64,000 nucleotides of DNA. It comes from CAIVVT01 sp052145115 (GTDB lineage Bacteria; Acidobacteriota; Terriglobia; Bryobacterales; Bryobacteraceae). Location of the stretch: the NCBI GenBank assembly GCA_052145115.1, contig JBKQPG010000006.1:31957-95956 (forward strand), in the 5' to 3' direction. Below, piece after piece: positions 57,084-64,000 of the stretch. The position numbers and the translations under genes are program-made. The notes beneath the pieces are model-generated. The model saw only the letters and a program-made list of their open reading frames with translations. It ran no database searches and had not been told where the DNA came from. Position 1 is the stretch's first letter. Each line of letters opens with the position of its first letter.

Positions 57084-58415
57084 TTGGCGACAAGGACGAT
57101 TGCCCGCCCGGCCTTCCACCCTATGAGCGCGCCCGACTTCGTGCCGCCGGCGCTGCTGCGCGAGTTGCAAACGAGCCGCCTCAGGGGCGTCGTCAGCCGC
57201 GCCTGGGAGCGCGTTCCCCTCTACCGCTCGCGGATGGACGAGCATCGCCTGCGGCCCGATGACGTGCGCTCGCTCGACGATATCGCGCGGCTGCCGTTCA
57301 CCGTCAAGGCCGATCTGCGCGACACCTACCCCTTCGGCCTGTTCGCCAGTCCGATGGAGGAGATCGTGCGCCTGCACGCCTCCAGCGGTACCACCGGCAA
57401 GCCGATCGTGGTGGCCTACACGCAGCAGGACGTGGATGTGTGGACCTCGGTGATGGTGCGCAGCTTCGCCATCTGCGGCCTGCACCACGGCGACATCATT
57501 CAGAACGCTTACGGCTACGGGCTGTTCACCGGCGGCCTGGGCGCGCATTACGGGGCCGAAGGGCTGGGCGCGACGGTGATTCCCATCTCCGGCGGTAACA
57601 CCGACCGGCAGATCATGGTCATGCGCGACTTCGGCGTCACGGCCGTCTGCTGCACCCCCTCCTACTTTCTGCACATGGCCGAGCGCGCCGCCCAGTTGGG
57701 CGTCGATATGCGCGCCCTGCCGCTGCGCGTGGGCGTCTTCGGAGCCGAGCCGTGGACTGGCGCCATGCGCAGCCGCATCGAAAGCCTGACCGGCATTCAG
57801 GCCTTCGATATCTATGGCCTCTCCGAGATCATCGGTCCCGGCGTGGCCATCGAATGCCCCTGCCAGGACGGTCTGCACATCTTCGAGGATCATTTCTACC
57901 CCGAGATCGTCGATCCCGACACCGGCGCCGTGTTACCCGCAGGCGTGGAAGGGGAGCTGGTCTTGACGACGCTCAGCAAGCAGGCCATGCCGATCATCCG
58001 CTATCGCACGCGCGACATCACGGCGCTGTTGAGCGGCCCCTGCCCGTGCGGGCGCACGCTGCGCCGCATGCGGCGCATCTCGCGCCGCAGCGACGACATG
58101 CTGATCATCCGCGGCGTCAACGTGTTCCCGTCGCAGGTGGAATCGGCGCTGCTCGCTGTCGAAGGCACCCTGCCGCACTACCAGATCATCCTCACCCGCG
58201 CTTACGGGCTCGACCAGATGGAAGTGCAGGTGGAGGTGACGTCGGAGACGTTGAGCGACAAGATCGGCGCATTGGAGCAGCTCCACGACACGATTGCGGA
58301 TGCTCTGGAGCATGTCCTCGGCGTGCGAGTGGAAGTGACGCTGGTGGAGCCGCGCGCCATCCAGCGCAGCGAAGGAAAGGCCCAACGGGTGATCGACCGC
58401 AGGTTGCAGCCATGA
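57084..58415 (+). CDS. paaK: Phenylacetate--CoA ligase
   Basis: Adenylate-forming ligase of 443 residues that activates phenylacetate or a related aryl acid to its CoA thioester. It shows RAWERVPLYRSRM, the P-loop HASSGTTGKPIVVAYT, NAYGYGLFTGGLGAHYGAE, FGAEPWTGAMR, DIYGLSEIIGPGVAIEC, ELVLTTLSKQAMPIIRYRTRDIT and the C-terminal GVNVFPSQVESALL. These are standard for PaaK. The TTG at 57084 has GAGGATGG upstream; ATG 57123 is the alternative. It is followed with a 4-base overlap by an ACT-domain gene, a common arrangement. No ring-epoxidation (paaABCDE) genes are present, so indolepyruvate-type metabolism is another possibility. Confidence 0.93.
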   Translation: MATRTIARPAFHPMSAPDFVPPALLRELQTSRLRGVVSRAWERVPLYRSRMDEHRLRPDDVRSLDDIARLPFTVKADLRDTYPFGLFASPMEEIVRLHASSGTTGKPIVVAYTQQDVDVWTSVMVRSFAICGLHHGDIIQNAYGYGLFTGGLGAHYGAEGLGATVIPISGGNTDRQIMVMRDFGVTAVCCTPSYFLHMAERAAQLGVDMRALPLRVGVFGAEPWTGAMRSRIESLTGIQAFDIYGLSEIIGPGVAIECPCQDGLHIFEDHFYPEIVDPDTGAVLPAGVEGELVLTTLSKQAMPIIRYRTRDITALLSGPCPCGRTLRRMRRISRRSDDMLIIRGVNVFPSQVESALLAVEGTLPHYQIILTRAYGLDQMEVQVEVTSETLSDKIGALEQLHDTIADALEHVLGVRVEVTLVEPRAIQRSEGKAQRVIDRRLQP

Positions 58416-58843
58416 AGCTTCAACAACTCTCCCTTTTTTCCGAAAACAAGCCGGGCCACATCATCGCGCCCTGCCGGCTGCTGGCCGGCGCCGGCATCGA
58501 CATCCGCGCGCTGTCCCTGGCCGACACGCAGCGTTTCGGCATTCTGCGCATGATCGTCTCCGACTGGCAGCGCGCCAAACGCCTGCTGGAGGAGGCCGGC
58601 TCGGCCGTCAAGCTCACCGAGGTGGTGGCCGTCGAGGTGCCCGACCGTCCGGGCGGGCTGGCCGGCGTGCTGGACCTGTTCGCGGGCTCCAGCATCAACA
58701 TCGAATACATGTACGCCTTCCCCTTCCGGCGCGGGGAACGCGCGGTCCTGATTTTCCGTTTCGATCAGCCCGACGCCGCCATCGAAGTGCTGCAGGCCGG
58801 CGGCATCAACGTGGTCGGCAGCGGCGCGCTGGACGATCAGTAG
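58412..58843 (+). CDS. Tandem ACT-domain protein coupled to PaaK
   Basis: A 143-residue protein with two ACT domains: LQQLSLFSENKPGHIIAPCRLLAGAGIDIRALSLADTQRFGILRMIV and VVAVEVPDRPGGLAGVLDLFAGSSINIEYMYAFP. ACT domains bind amino acids or other small ligands and regulate enzymes. Its ATG overlaps the paaK stop (ATGA), so it is co-translated and may regulate that ligase. ACT-PaaK pairs are frequent in bacteria and archaea. Confidence 0.88.
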   Translation: MKLQQLSLFSENKPGHIIAPCRLLAGAGIDIRALSLADTQRFGILRMIVSDWQRAKRLLEEAGSAVKLTEVVAVEVPDRPGGLAGVLDLFAGSSINIEYMYAFPFRRGERAVLIFRFDQPDAAIEVLQAGGINVVGSGALDDQ

Positions 58844-58903
58844 GCGAAGCCGAGATATGCTCGAACCGAGCGATTAGTCCGCAAAGAAAGGGGCCCATTG
58901 CCG

Positions 58904-61069
58904 ATGACCCGCAGAGAGATCCTGGCCACGATGAGCGCGCTGGCCACGCCGCTGGAAGCGGCTGAGAATGAGGTTGACGCGAACGCCGGGACGGCCACGC
59001 CCGAGCCCGTCATCAAGGTCGATTTCCGCTACTCGCCGCTCGAGTGGCAGACCGCCTACTGTTTCCCCGACGACCCCCACAAGAGCCTCGTGGACCAGTC
59101 CGGTCGCCTGCTGTACGGCAACCCCGGGCGCAGGTCACAGGACTTCTATCCGACCATCGTGGAGTTCTCGCTGCGCGGCATGGAGGGCGGCCACGTCGTA
59201 CGGCAGGAACTGGAAGCGCCCGCGGTGCCGGTGGTGCATACCATCATCGAGCGGCCGCGGGCCAGGGTCGAGCTGATCAGCTTTGCGACCAACCGTTCTG
59301 GCGAAGGCCGGGTCGACAACCTGCTGATGCGCATTGCGCCGTTCTCGGGAAGCAGGACGGAACTCGGGCCCGCCGGCCACGCCGTGCCACTGGTGCGCAT
59401 CCGCACGCGCCAGCCGCTGGAACGGCAGAAAAACAGCGTTTTCCTCGGCGGCGAGGCCAAGGCGCAATTGCTGGTCTGCAGCCACGGATTCGGCATCGAC
59501 GATCACGGCTCGTCGTGGCAACTGGGTCTGCCAACGCTGGAATTGCCGGCCGAGATCCTGCTGCGGTTTCCGCAGGAGGGGCAGACGGTGGAGACGGCGG
59601 ATGCCGCGGCGCTGCTCGAAGAGGCGCGGGCGTATTGGAAGAACTGGCATCCGTTCGGCGGCGCAGTGGAGTGGGAGTTGCCGCGTCCGTACGCGGATTT
59701 TCTCACCGCCTGCGCGCGCAACATCCTGCAGGCGCGCGAGGTGCGCAACGGCAATCTGACGTTTCAGGTGGGTCCGACGTGCTACCGCGGATTGTGGGTC
59801 GTGGACGGGAATTTCATCCTGGAAGCGGCGCGCTATCTGGGCTACGACAAGGAGGCGCGCGCGGGGCTGCAGACCACCTGGACCTACCAACGGGCGGACG
59901 GCGCGCTGGACGCCGGCGGCGGTTCGGAGCACTATAAGGACGCCGCGATCGCGATGTTTTCGACCGTGCGGCAATGCGAGCTGGGCCAGGATTGGACGGA
60001 CTTCCGCGCGCTGCAGCCGCGCATCGCCCACGCCGCGGAGTACCTCGAATCGATGCGCGACAAAGGCCGCGCGGAGGGCTCGCCGGCCGGCAAATACGGT
60101 CTGCTGGCGCTGGGCTTTTCCGACGGCGGCTTCACCAAGGGCAACGAATTCACGAATCCCCTGTGGTCGCTGGCCGGATTGCAGGCCGCCACGCAAGCCG
60201 ACGGCGGAGCGGCGAAAAACGGCCTGGAACGCGCGGCGAAGTTCTACGCGGAGTTGCGGGCGGGCTTCGAGGCGGCGGCGCGGGAGGAGATGGTGCGCCA
60301 TCCGGCGGGGTTCGATTACCTGCCGATGGTGATGAAGGACGACCCGGCGTGGCAGCAGAGCGAGTGGGAGCGCCCGCGGGCGCAGACCGCTCAGTGGGCG
60401 CTGTCGCACGCCATTTACCCGGGCCTGGTGTTCGCGCCCAACCACCCCGTGGTGCGCGGCCACATCGCCCTGATGCAGTGGTGCACGAAGGAAGACGTGC
60501 CGGCCGAAACCGGATGGCTGCACCACGAAGGTCTGTGGACTTACGACGCGCCGTTCGTGGCGCATGCCTATCTGTGGGCCGGCCAGGCGGCCTGGGCGCG
60601 GCGGGCGTTCCACGGTTTCCTGAACCATGCCTCGCCGCTATACTGCTGGCGCGAGGAACAGCCGCTGCGCGGCTCGACGGTGGCGGGCTACGTCGGCGAC
60701 ATGCCGCACAACTGGGCCAGCGCCGAGTGCGTGCTGTACCTGCGGCACATGCTGGCGCTGGAGGATGGGCCGGCGCTGCGGCTGCTGGAAGGGATCGGAG
60801 CGACGGAACTCGCCGCCCGGCAGCCCTACCGGCTGCAGCAGACGCCGACGCGCTTTGGGCGCGTCAACATCGAGCTGACGCCGCAGGGCGCGGGCTGGCA
60901 GCTGAAGTTCGAACGCGGAGCGGGGCCCGCGCCGCGCGCGGTGCGGCTGCCGGCCTCGCTGGCCGGACAGAAGTTCGCGCGGGTGAAAGGCGCGGCGGCG
61001 AAAGCGAAAGCTCGGGGCATCGAGGTCGAGCCAACCGCCAGTGCCTGGACCGCGGAGTGGGGCGCGTAG
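58904..61069 (+). CDS. Six-hairpin glycosidase-like protein, probably exported
   Basis: A 721-residue protein. The start MTRREILATMSALATPLEAA resembles a weak Tat-type signal (TRRE) without a strong hydrophobic core. Residues about 45-235 form a beta-rich domain; about 240-640 look like an (alpha/alpha)6 barrel, with PTCYRGLWVVDGNFILEAARYLG, TWTYQRADGALDAGGGSEHYKDAAIAMF, GWLHHEGLWTYDAPFVAHAYLWAG and GDMPHNWASAECVLYLRHM. That order of Trp/Asp/Glu blocks is typical of glycosidases of this fold, for example alpha-L-rhamnosidase-like or GH63/GH15 relatives; the family is not certain. ATG 58904 with AAGGGG ten bases before it is preferred over TTG 58898. Confidence 0.75.
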   Translation: MTRREILATMSALATPLEAAENEVDANAGTATPEPVIKVDFRYSPLEWQTAYCFPDDPHKSLVDQSGRLLYGNPGRRSQDFYPTIVEFSLRGMEGGHVVRQELEAPAVPVVHTIIERPRARVELISFATNRSGEGRVDNLLMRIAPFSGSRTELGPAGHAVPLVRIRTRQPLERQKNSVFLGGEAKAQLLVCSHGFGIDDHGSSWQLGLPTLELPAEILLRFPQEGQTVETADAAALLEEARAYWKNWHPFGGAVEWELPRPYADFLTACARNILQAREVRNGNLTFQVGPTCYRGLWVVDGNFILEAARYLGYDKEARAGLQTTWTYQRADGALDAGGGSEHYKDAAIAMFSTVRQCELGQDWTDFRALQPRIAHAAEYLESMRDKGRAEGSPAGKYGLLALGFSDGGFTKGNEFTNPLWSLAGLQAATQADGGAAKNGLERAAKFYAELRAGFEAAAREEMVRHPAGFDYLPMVMKDDPAWQQSEWERPRAQTAQWALSHAIYPGLVFAPNHPVVRGHIALMQWCTKEDVPAETGWLHHEGLWTYDAPFVAHAYLWAGQAAWARRAFHGFLNHASPLYCWREEQPLRGSTVAGYVGDMPHNWASAECVLYLRHMLALEDGPALRLLEGIGATELAARQPYRLQQTPTRFGRVNIELTPQGAGWQLKFERGAGPAPRAVRLPASLAGQKFARVKGAAAKAKARGIEVEPTASAWTAEWGA

Positions 61070-61102
61070 CAGCCACGACCAGCCAATCGCCGCGCGCCGC
61101 TC

Positions 61103-61122
61103 GTTTCAGAGCCGCGACCGTG
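61103..61122 (+). repeat. Dispersed repeat GTTTCAGAGCCGCGACC, plus copy 1
   Basis: GTTTCAGAGCCGCGACCGTG, identical over 20 bases to the minus-strand copy at 6859-6840. It lies 34 bases after the glycosidase-like stop. Confidence 0.85.
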
Positions 61123-61155
61123 AGTCGGCCAATTGGCCTTTTCGGCAACCTGCCA

Positions 61156-61188
61156 GTTTCAGAGCCGCGACCACAGGGAGCGGCCGCG
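61156..61188 (+). repeat. Dispersed repeat GTTTCAGAGCCGCGACC, plus copy 2
   Basis: GTTTCAGAGCCGCGACC, a three-base spacer, then GGGAGCGGCCGCG. It repeats the block at 61103 after 53 bases and also has the GGGAGCGG half present in the 6828-6859 copy. A looser relative (GGCTCTGGACCGCGACCG) follows near 61232-61249, and the end of the HemY-type gene runs into this repeat zone. Confidence 0.85.
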
Positions 61189-61262
61189 TGTTGTGGGGCG
61201 GACGGAAACGTCTGCGCCGGACCGCCAGGTCCGGCTCTGGACCGCGACCGAAAGGGCGTCGG

Positions 61263-62702
61263 TCAATCGGCTCTTTCAGCAGCCTGTTGATCCGCGCCCC
61301 CGCCATCGGGCTGCGCCAGCGCCGCCAGCGCCGCCTGCCGTCCGCTGCGGATGCAATCCGGGATGCCGATGCCGTCGTAGGCGTTCCCGGCCAGGTACAG
61401 TCCCGGCAGCTCCTTCATCCGGTTGTGGATAAACCCCAGCCGCAGCTCGTGGCCGACCGTGTATTGGGCCATCGACCGGCGCCACCGGGCGATGCGCGTG
61501 AACCGCGGGACCGCCGTCCAACCCAGCAAACCCTCCAGCTCGCCCAACACGCGTTTCACAATCTCAGCGTCGTCCAGCTCCAGCGCCGCCTCCTGCCCGG
61601 CGCCGCCCGCGAAGCACCGCAGCACCACCATCCCCTGCGGCACCCGGTACGGGAACTTGGCCCCCACGAACGTGCACGCCACCATCGTCTGCCGCTCGCG
61701 CGCCGGCACCAGGAACCCGAAGCCCGCCGGCAGCGCACCGCAATCGCTCCCCCGGAACCCGATGGCCACGGTCATCGAGGAGCTGTAGTCGATGCCTTCC
61801 AGGCTGCGCGCCAGGTTGGCCTCGACGCCGCGCAGCAGCCGCCCGGCCTGCCACGCCGGCGTGGCCACAATCACCGCCGCCGCCTCCAGCGTTTCTCCCC
61901 CCGCGCGCACCCGGAAGCCTTCAGCCGTGCGCTCAATCCCTTCGGCGGCGGCGTGGCGCACCTCGATCCGCCCCTGGATCCGCCCTTCCAGTTCGCGCGT
62001 CAGCTGCGCCAGCCCGCCTTTCAGTGTCTGGAACAGCGCGTTCGGGCCGTTTTCGGCGCTCATCCGGTCGGGCGGCGCCTTGCGCCGGGCCGCCAGCACC
62101 CCGCGCGTCAGGCTGCCGTAGCGCCGCTCCAGCTCCGCGAATCGGCTCAGCACGCTGCGCACGCTCAGCCGTTCCACCGAGCCGCCGTATACGCCGGCCA
62201 GCAGCGGCTCGGCCAGATAATCCACCGTCTCCTGCCCGTAATGGTCGCGGATAAAGTCGGCTACCGAGCGGTCCGGCGCGGCGCAGCGCGGCGGCCGGCG
62301 GAAGTACTCCCAGCCCATTCGCAGCTTGGTGCGCCAGCCCAGCAGCGGGCTCCGCACCAGCGGCAGCACCTTGGTCGGCACCATCATCAGCAACCCGTCC
62401 GGCAGGGGCTCCAGCCGCCCCCCGCGCACCAGGTAGGTGACTCGCGAATGGTCATTCGATCCAATCACTTCCGGGCCCAACCCTAGTTCGAGGATCAGCT
62501 CCAGACCGGCCCGCTTGGCGCTCAGGAAGCTGTCCGGCCCGGCCTCGATCACGCAGCCTTCGATGGTCTCGGTCTCAATCACCCCGCCCAGCCGCGCCTG
62601 CGCTTCCAGCAGAATCGCCGGCCGTCCCGCCTTGGCCAACTCGTACCCCGCCGAGAGCCCGGTGATCCCGCCGCCCACAATGACAGTGCTGCGCTGGTCC
62701 AT
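61263..62702 (-). CDS. hemY: Proto-/coproporphyrinogen III oxidase, HemY type
   Basis: FAD enzyme of haem synthesis that oxidises the porphyrinogen to a porphyrin. The 479-residue protein opens STVIVGGGITGLSAGYELAKAGRPAILLEAQARLGGVIETE (dinucleotide fold), has GPDSFLSAKRAGLELILELGLG, AEPLLAGVYGGSVERLSVRS, and the C-terminal FAD-binding GLYLAGNAYDGIGIPDCIRSGRQAA. These are the HemY/HemG family marks. The C-terminal tail (DGGGADQQAAERAD) lies in repeat sequence and may be an acquired end. No other haem genes are in the window. Confidence 0.93.
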   Translation of the reverse strand: MDQRSTVIVGGGITGLSAGYELAKAGRPAILLEAQARLGGVIETETIEGCVIEAGPDSFLSAKRAGLELILELGLGPEVIGSNDHSRVTYLVRGGRLEPLPDGLLMMVPTKVLPLVRSPLLGWRTKLRMGWEYFRRPPRCAAPDRSVADFIRDHYGQETVDYLAEPLLAGVYGGSVERLSVRSVLSRFAELERRYGSLTRGVLAARRKAPPDRMSAENGPNALFQTLKGGLAQLTRELEGRIQGRIEVRHAAAEGIERTAEGFRVRAGGETLEAAAVIVATPAWQAGRLLRGVEANLARSLEGIDYSSSMTVAIGFRGSDCGALPAGFGFLVPARERQTMVACTFVGAKFPYRVPQGMVVLRCFAGGAGQEAALELDDAEIVKRVLGELEGLLGWTAVPRFTRIARWRRSMAQYTVGHELRLGFIHNRMKELPGLYLAGNAYDGIGIPDCIRSGRQAALAALAQPDGGGADQQAAERAD

Positions 62703-62807
62703 CCTCTACCAGTGTCGAGGGGACGGGGTCGGTTCGTCCAGCAGGGGGTGGTGTCCTAGAGGTGCGTTGCAGAAAATCGACGGCCAGTGGCGAGCGGCTA
62801 GGGCTAG

Positions 62808-63485
62808 CTAGGGGTGTTCGGTGGGAACCGACCCGCCCTCGTCGCTCGCGGCCGCAACCAGGACTGAAGAGAGCTGGACGGCAAGCATGTGGGCGAGGAG
62901 CTTTTCCATAGCCGATACATCGATCAGCCCCTTCGTCCAGGCTTCGTCAGCGGCGTCGAGTGCGGAATAGTACGGCTGCCGGTTTGCGACGATCTGGTCG
63001 GGGATTGAATCTGTTCCGGGGAGTTTGCCCCCTAGTCTTACGCAGAGAATCAGATACGAAACAGCTCGCGATGTGCGACCATTGCCGCCAGAGAAGGGAT
63101 GAATCCAATTCAGCTTCCACATCACGAATGAGGCAAGGTGTAACGGCGACTTGCCCCAGTTGTCGTTCACGTACTCGCACATTGCTTCGACATGCTCGGC
63201 AACGTCTGATGCTGGAGGGGGCTGGTGCGTCGTGCCCTCGATACACACCGGCCCAGTCCGATAGTTCCCGGCGCAGGTATAGATGTCTTGAATAGCAAAC
63301 CGTTGGAGTCGCTGGATCGTACTTGGCCTGAGCTTAAATCCCTGTGAGGAATCGACGACAAGCCGCGCAACTTCGTCGAATTGAAGAAGCCCGTTCCTTA
63401 CTTCCAGTTCGGCCTTCTCTATGGGGTTGGAGAATAGTTGATGAGACGCGGGCCTGCTATCGCGCTGTATGTCCGTCCGTCGCAT
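62808..63485 (-). CDS. Fic-domain protein (probable AMP-transferase toxin)
   Basis: A 225-residue Fic protein. The core motif HPFSGGNGRTSR (about 129-140) matches HPFx(D/E/G)GNGRxxR, with the catalytic His and the phosphate-binding GNGR; a flap-like segment, YTCAGNYRTGPVCIEG, precedes it. The acidic residue usual after HPF (HPFxDGNGR or HPFxEGNGR) is Gly here, HPFSGGNGR, so metal binding and AMP transfer may be altered. The start codon lies inside the upstream small gene (29-base overlap), the layout of a toxin-antitoxin pair. Confidence 0.88.
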   Translation of the reverse strand: MRRTDIQRDSRPASHQLFSNPIEKAELEVRNGLLQFDEVARLVVDSSQGFKLRPSTIQRLQRFAIQDIYTCAGNYRTGPVCIEGTTHQPPPASDVAEHVEAMCEYVNDNWGKSPLHLASFVMWKLNWIHPFSGGNGRTSRAVSYLILCVRLGGKLPGTDSIPDQIVANRQPYYSALDAADEAWTKGLIDVSAMEKLLAHMLAVQLSSVLVAAASDEGGSVPTEHP

Positions 63486-63654
63486 TGGCAGCCTTTAACG
63501 CTTCGGCGGCGCGATTGACCATCTCTCGGGTGATGCTCTCATTTTCAAAATGAGTATTGCCATACGCGAAGCTGCGGCGTTGCGCTTCGTCCTCTTCCGG
63601 CGTTGATCGCCGCCTGCGCGATTCCGCTAAGAGTATTTCGAGTTCTTTTGACAT
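63457..63654 (-). CDS. Small antitoxin-like protein preceding Fic
   Basis: A 65-residue charged protein, MSKELEILLAESRRRRSTPEEDEAQ and then FAYGNTHFENESITREMVNRAAEALKAA, shown here in two parts. The helix SITREMVNRAAE carries an S/T-x-x-x-E pattern like the inhibitory helix of Fic antitoxins, where the Glu blocks ATP binding. It overlaps the Fic start by 29 bases. GGAGGA precedes ATG 63654. The antitoxin role is inferred from position and this motif. Confidence 0.75.
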   Translation of the reverse strand: MSKELEILLAESRRRRSTPEEDEAQRRSFAYGNTHFENESITREMVNRAAEALKAANATDGHTAR

Positions 63655-64000
63655 TCCTTCATTCCTCCGCCATCCCTCGACCTGTACACCGCAGGAATCG
63701 TCCGCTCGCATCATGGTGCCCGAACCGCGCAGCGTCCAGGCCTCGGTCGGCACTCTTCGCTACCGATCTTACTACTATGCCAGAATTTCGCCGATTGTCC
63801 AAACGTGATCGGTGATCCCTGTTTCCACCGCGGGCGTGACGCGCAGCGTTCCATGGACACGGAGAACGGGAGAACGGGAACGGGGACAGCCTGGAACGGG
63901 TCAGCCTGTACTGCACCCCTCCCCTGAGACACGACTGCGCATCGAAAGGGACACTTTGGTAGCGGTCGTGTGTTCGGTCATTGGTCAGTCTATTCCTGCT
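63655..64000. other. Right-end region without a supported gene
   Basis: Short frames here lack family resemblance and conflict with one another. On the minus strand TTGGAC (63802-63797), 17 bases, CATAGT (63779-63774) could be a weak promoter for the Fic pair. GAACGGG is repeated at short intervals around 63860-63900. The last 100 bases may belong to a feature cut by the window edge. Confidence 0.4.

Noticed and set aside
63659..63932. Short frames near the right end as genes
   Set aside because: They overlap on both strands, are Arg/Ser-rich, lack ribosome binding sites and show no family resemblance.

Overview
This is a GC-rich bacterial chromosome segment with about 59 protein-coding genes, no rRNA or tRNA and no intact insertion sequence. 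It looks like Acidobacteriota, probably the Bryobacterales/Solibacter side. The support is inference from gene content: a TonB-dependent receptor with an N-terminal carboxypeptidase-regulatory domain, large secreted M13 peptidase and glycosidases, an HspR-type regulator beside dnaK/dnaJ, lpxA/lpxD (so an outer membrane), DUF4097/DUF4920/DUF507/DUF2203 proteins, and small palindromic repeats scattered between genes and once inside one.

Layout. 1-6030: start of a molybdate-binding-like protein, then dnaK-dnaJ-hspR and a secreted M13 metallopeptidase. 6031-6877: a long gene-free, repeat-rich stretch. 6878-9587 (minus): secretin-like protein and a GlmS-like SIS isomerase/deaminase. 9785-14685 (plus): a KRCGH-type lyase, LeuC/LeuD-type hydro-lyase subunits and an isocitrate/isopropylmalate-type dehydrogenase, then proline iminopeptidase. 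14735-24781: carbohydrate region with alpha-glucan phosphorylase, TonB receptor, GH10 xylanase, a tandem-domain bacterial-microcompartment shell protein coupled to a DapA-family aldolase, a GH13 enzyme and a DUF4920 protein. 24952-25581: HigBA toxin-antitoxin pair. 25784-28744: SSS symporter, small membrane protein and galactokinase. 28782-32496 (minus): five-gene ECF sigma/anti-sigma/envelope operon ending in DUF4097. 32904-37207: nrdR, a primary-type sigma factor, divergent lpxD and lpxA. 37385-39502: membrane proteins flanking a B12-binding radical SAM enzyme. 39510-48208: LolC/E-type permease, lysS, a GT2 glycosyltransferase, tpiA, dinB, prmC, prfA, DUF1385. 48455-56883: receiver-like protein, ispG, YjbQ, DUF2203, tandem DUF507, ribokinase, a polytopic membrane protein with a TPR protein, and an MFS exporter. 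57084-61069: phenylacetate-CoA ligase, ACT protein, six-hairpin glycosidase-like protein. 61263-63654 (minus): HemY-type oxidase and a Fic/antitoxin pair.

The most interesting points are: (1) an orphan tandem BMC shell protein in a gene string with a DapA-type aldolase, a xylanase and a TonB receptor; its only plausible start is CTG, so ordinary gene callers would cut off the first shell-domain strand; (2) a recurring TANNNT-N6-8-(A/G)TG arrangement without Shine-Dalgarno sequence, suggesting leaderless mRNAs for several genes; (3) palindromic repeats and 21-nt tandem units inserted in frame in prmC, with a related copy between genes; (4) a lyase/hydro-lyase/dehydrogenase operon of unknown substrate; (5) two intergenic repeat families. 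Functions are from sequence recognition by eye only; nothing was searched or computed.
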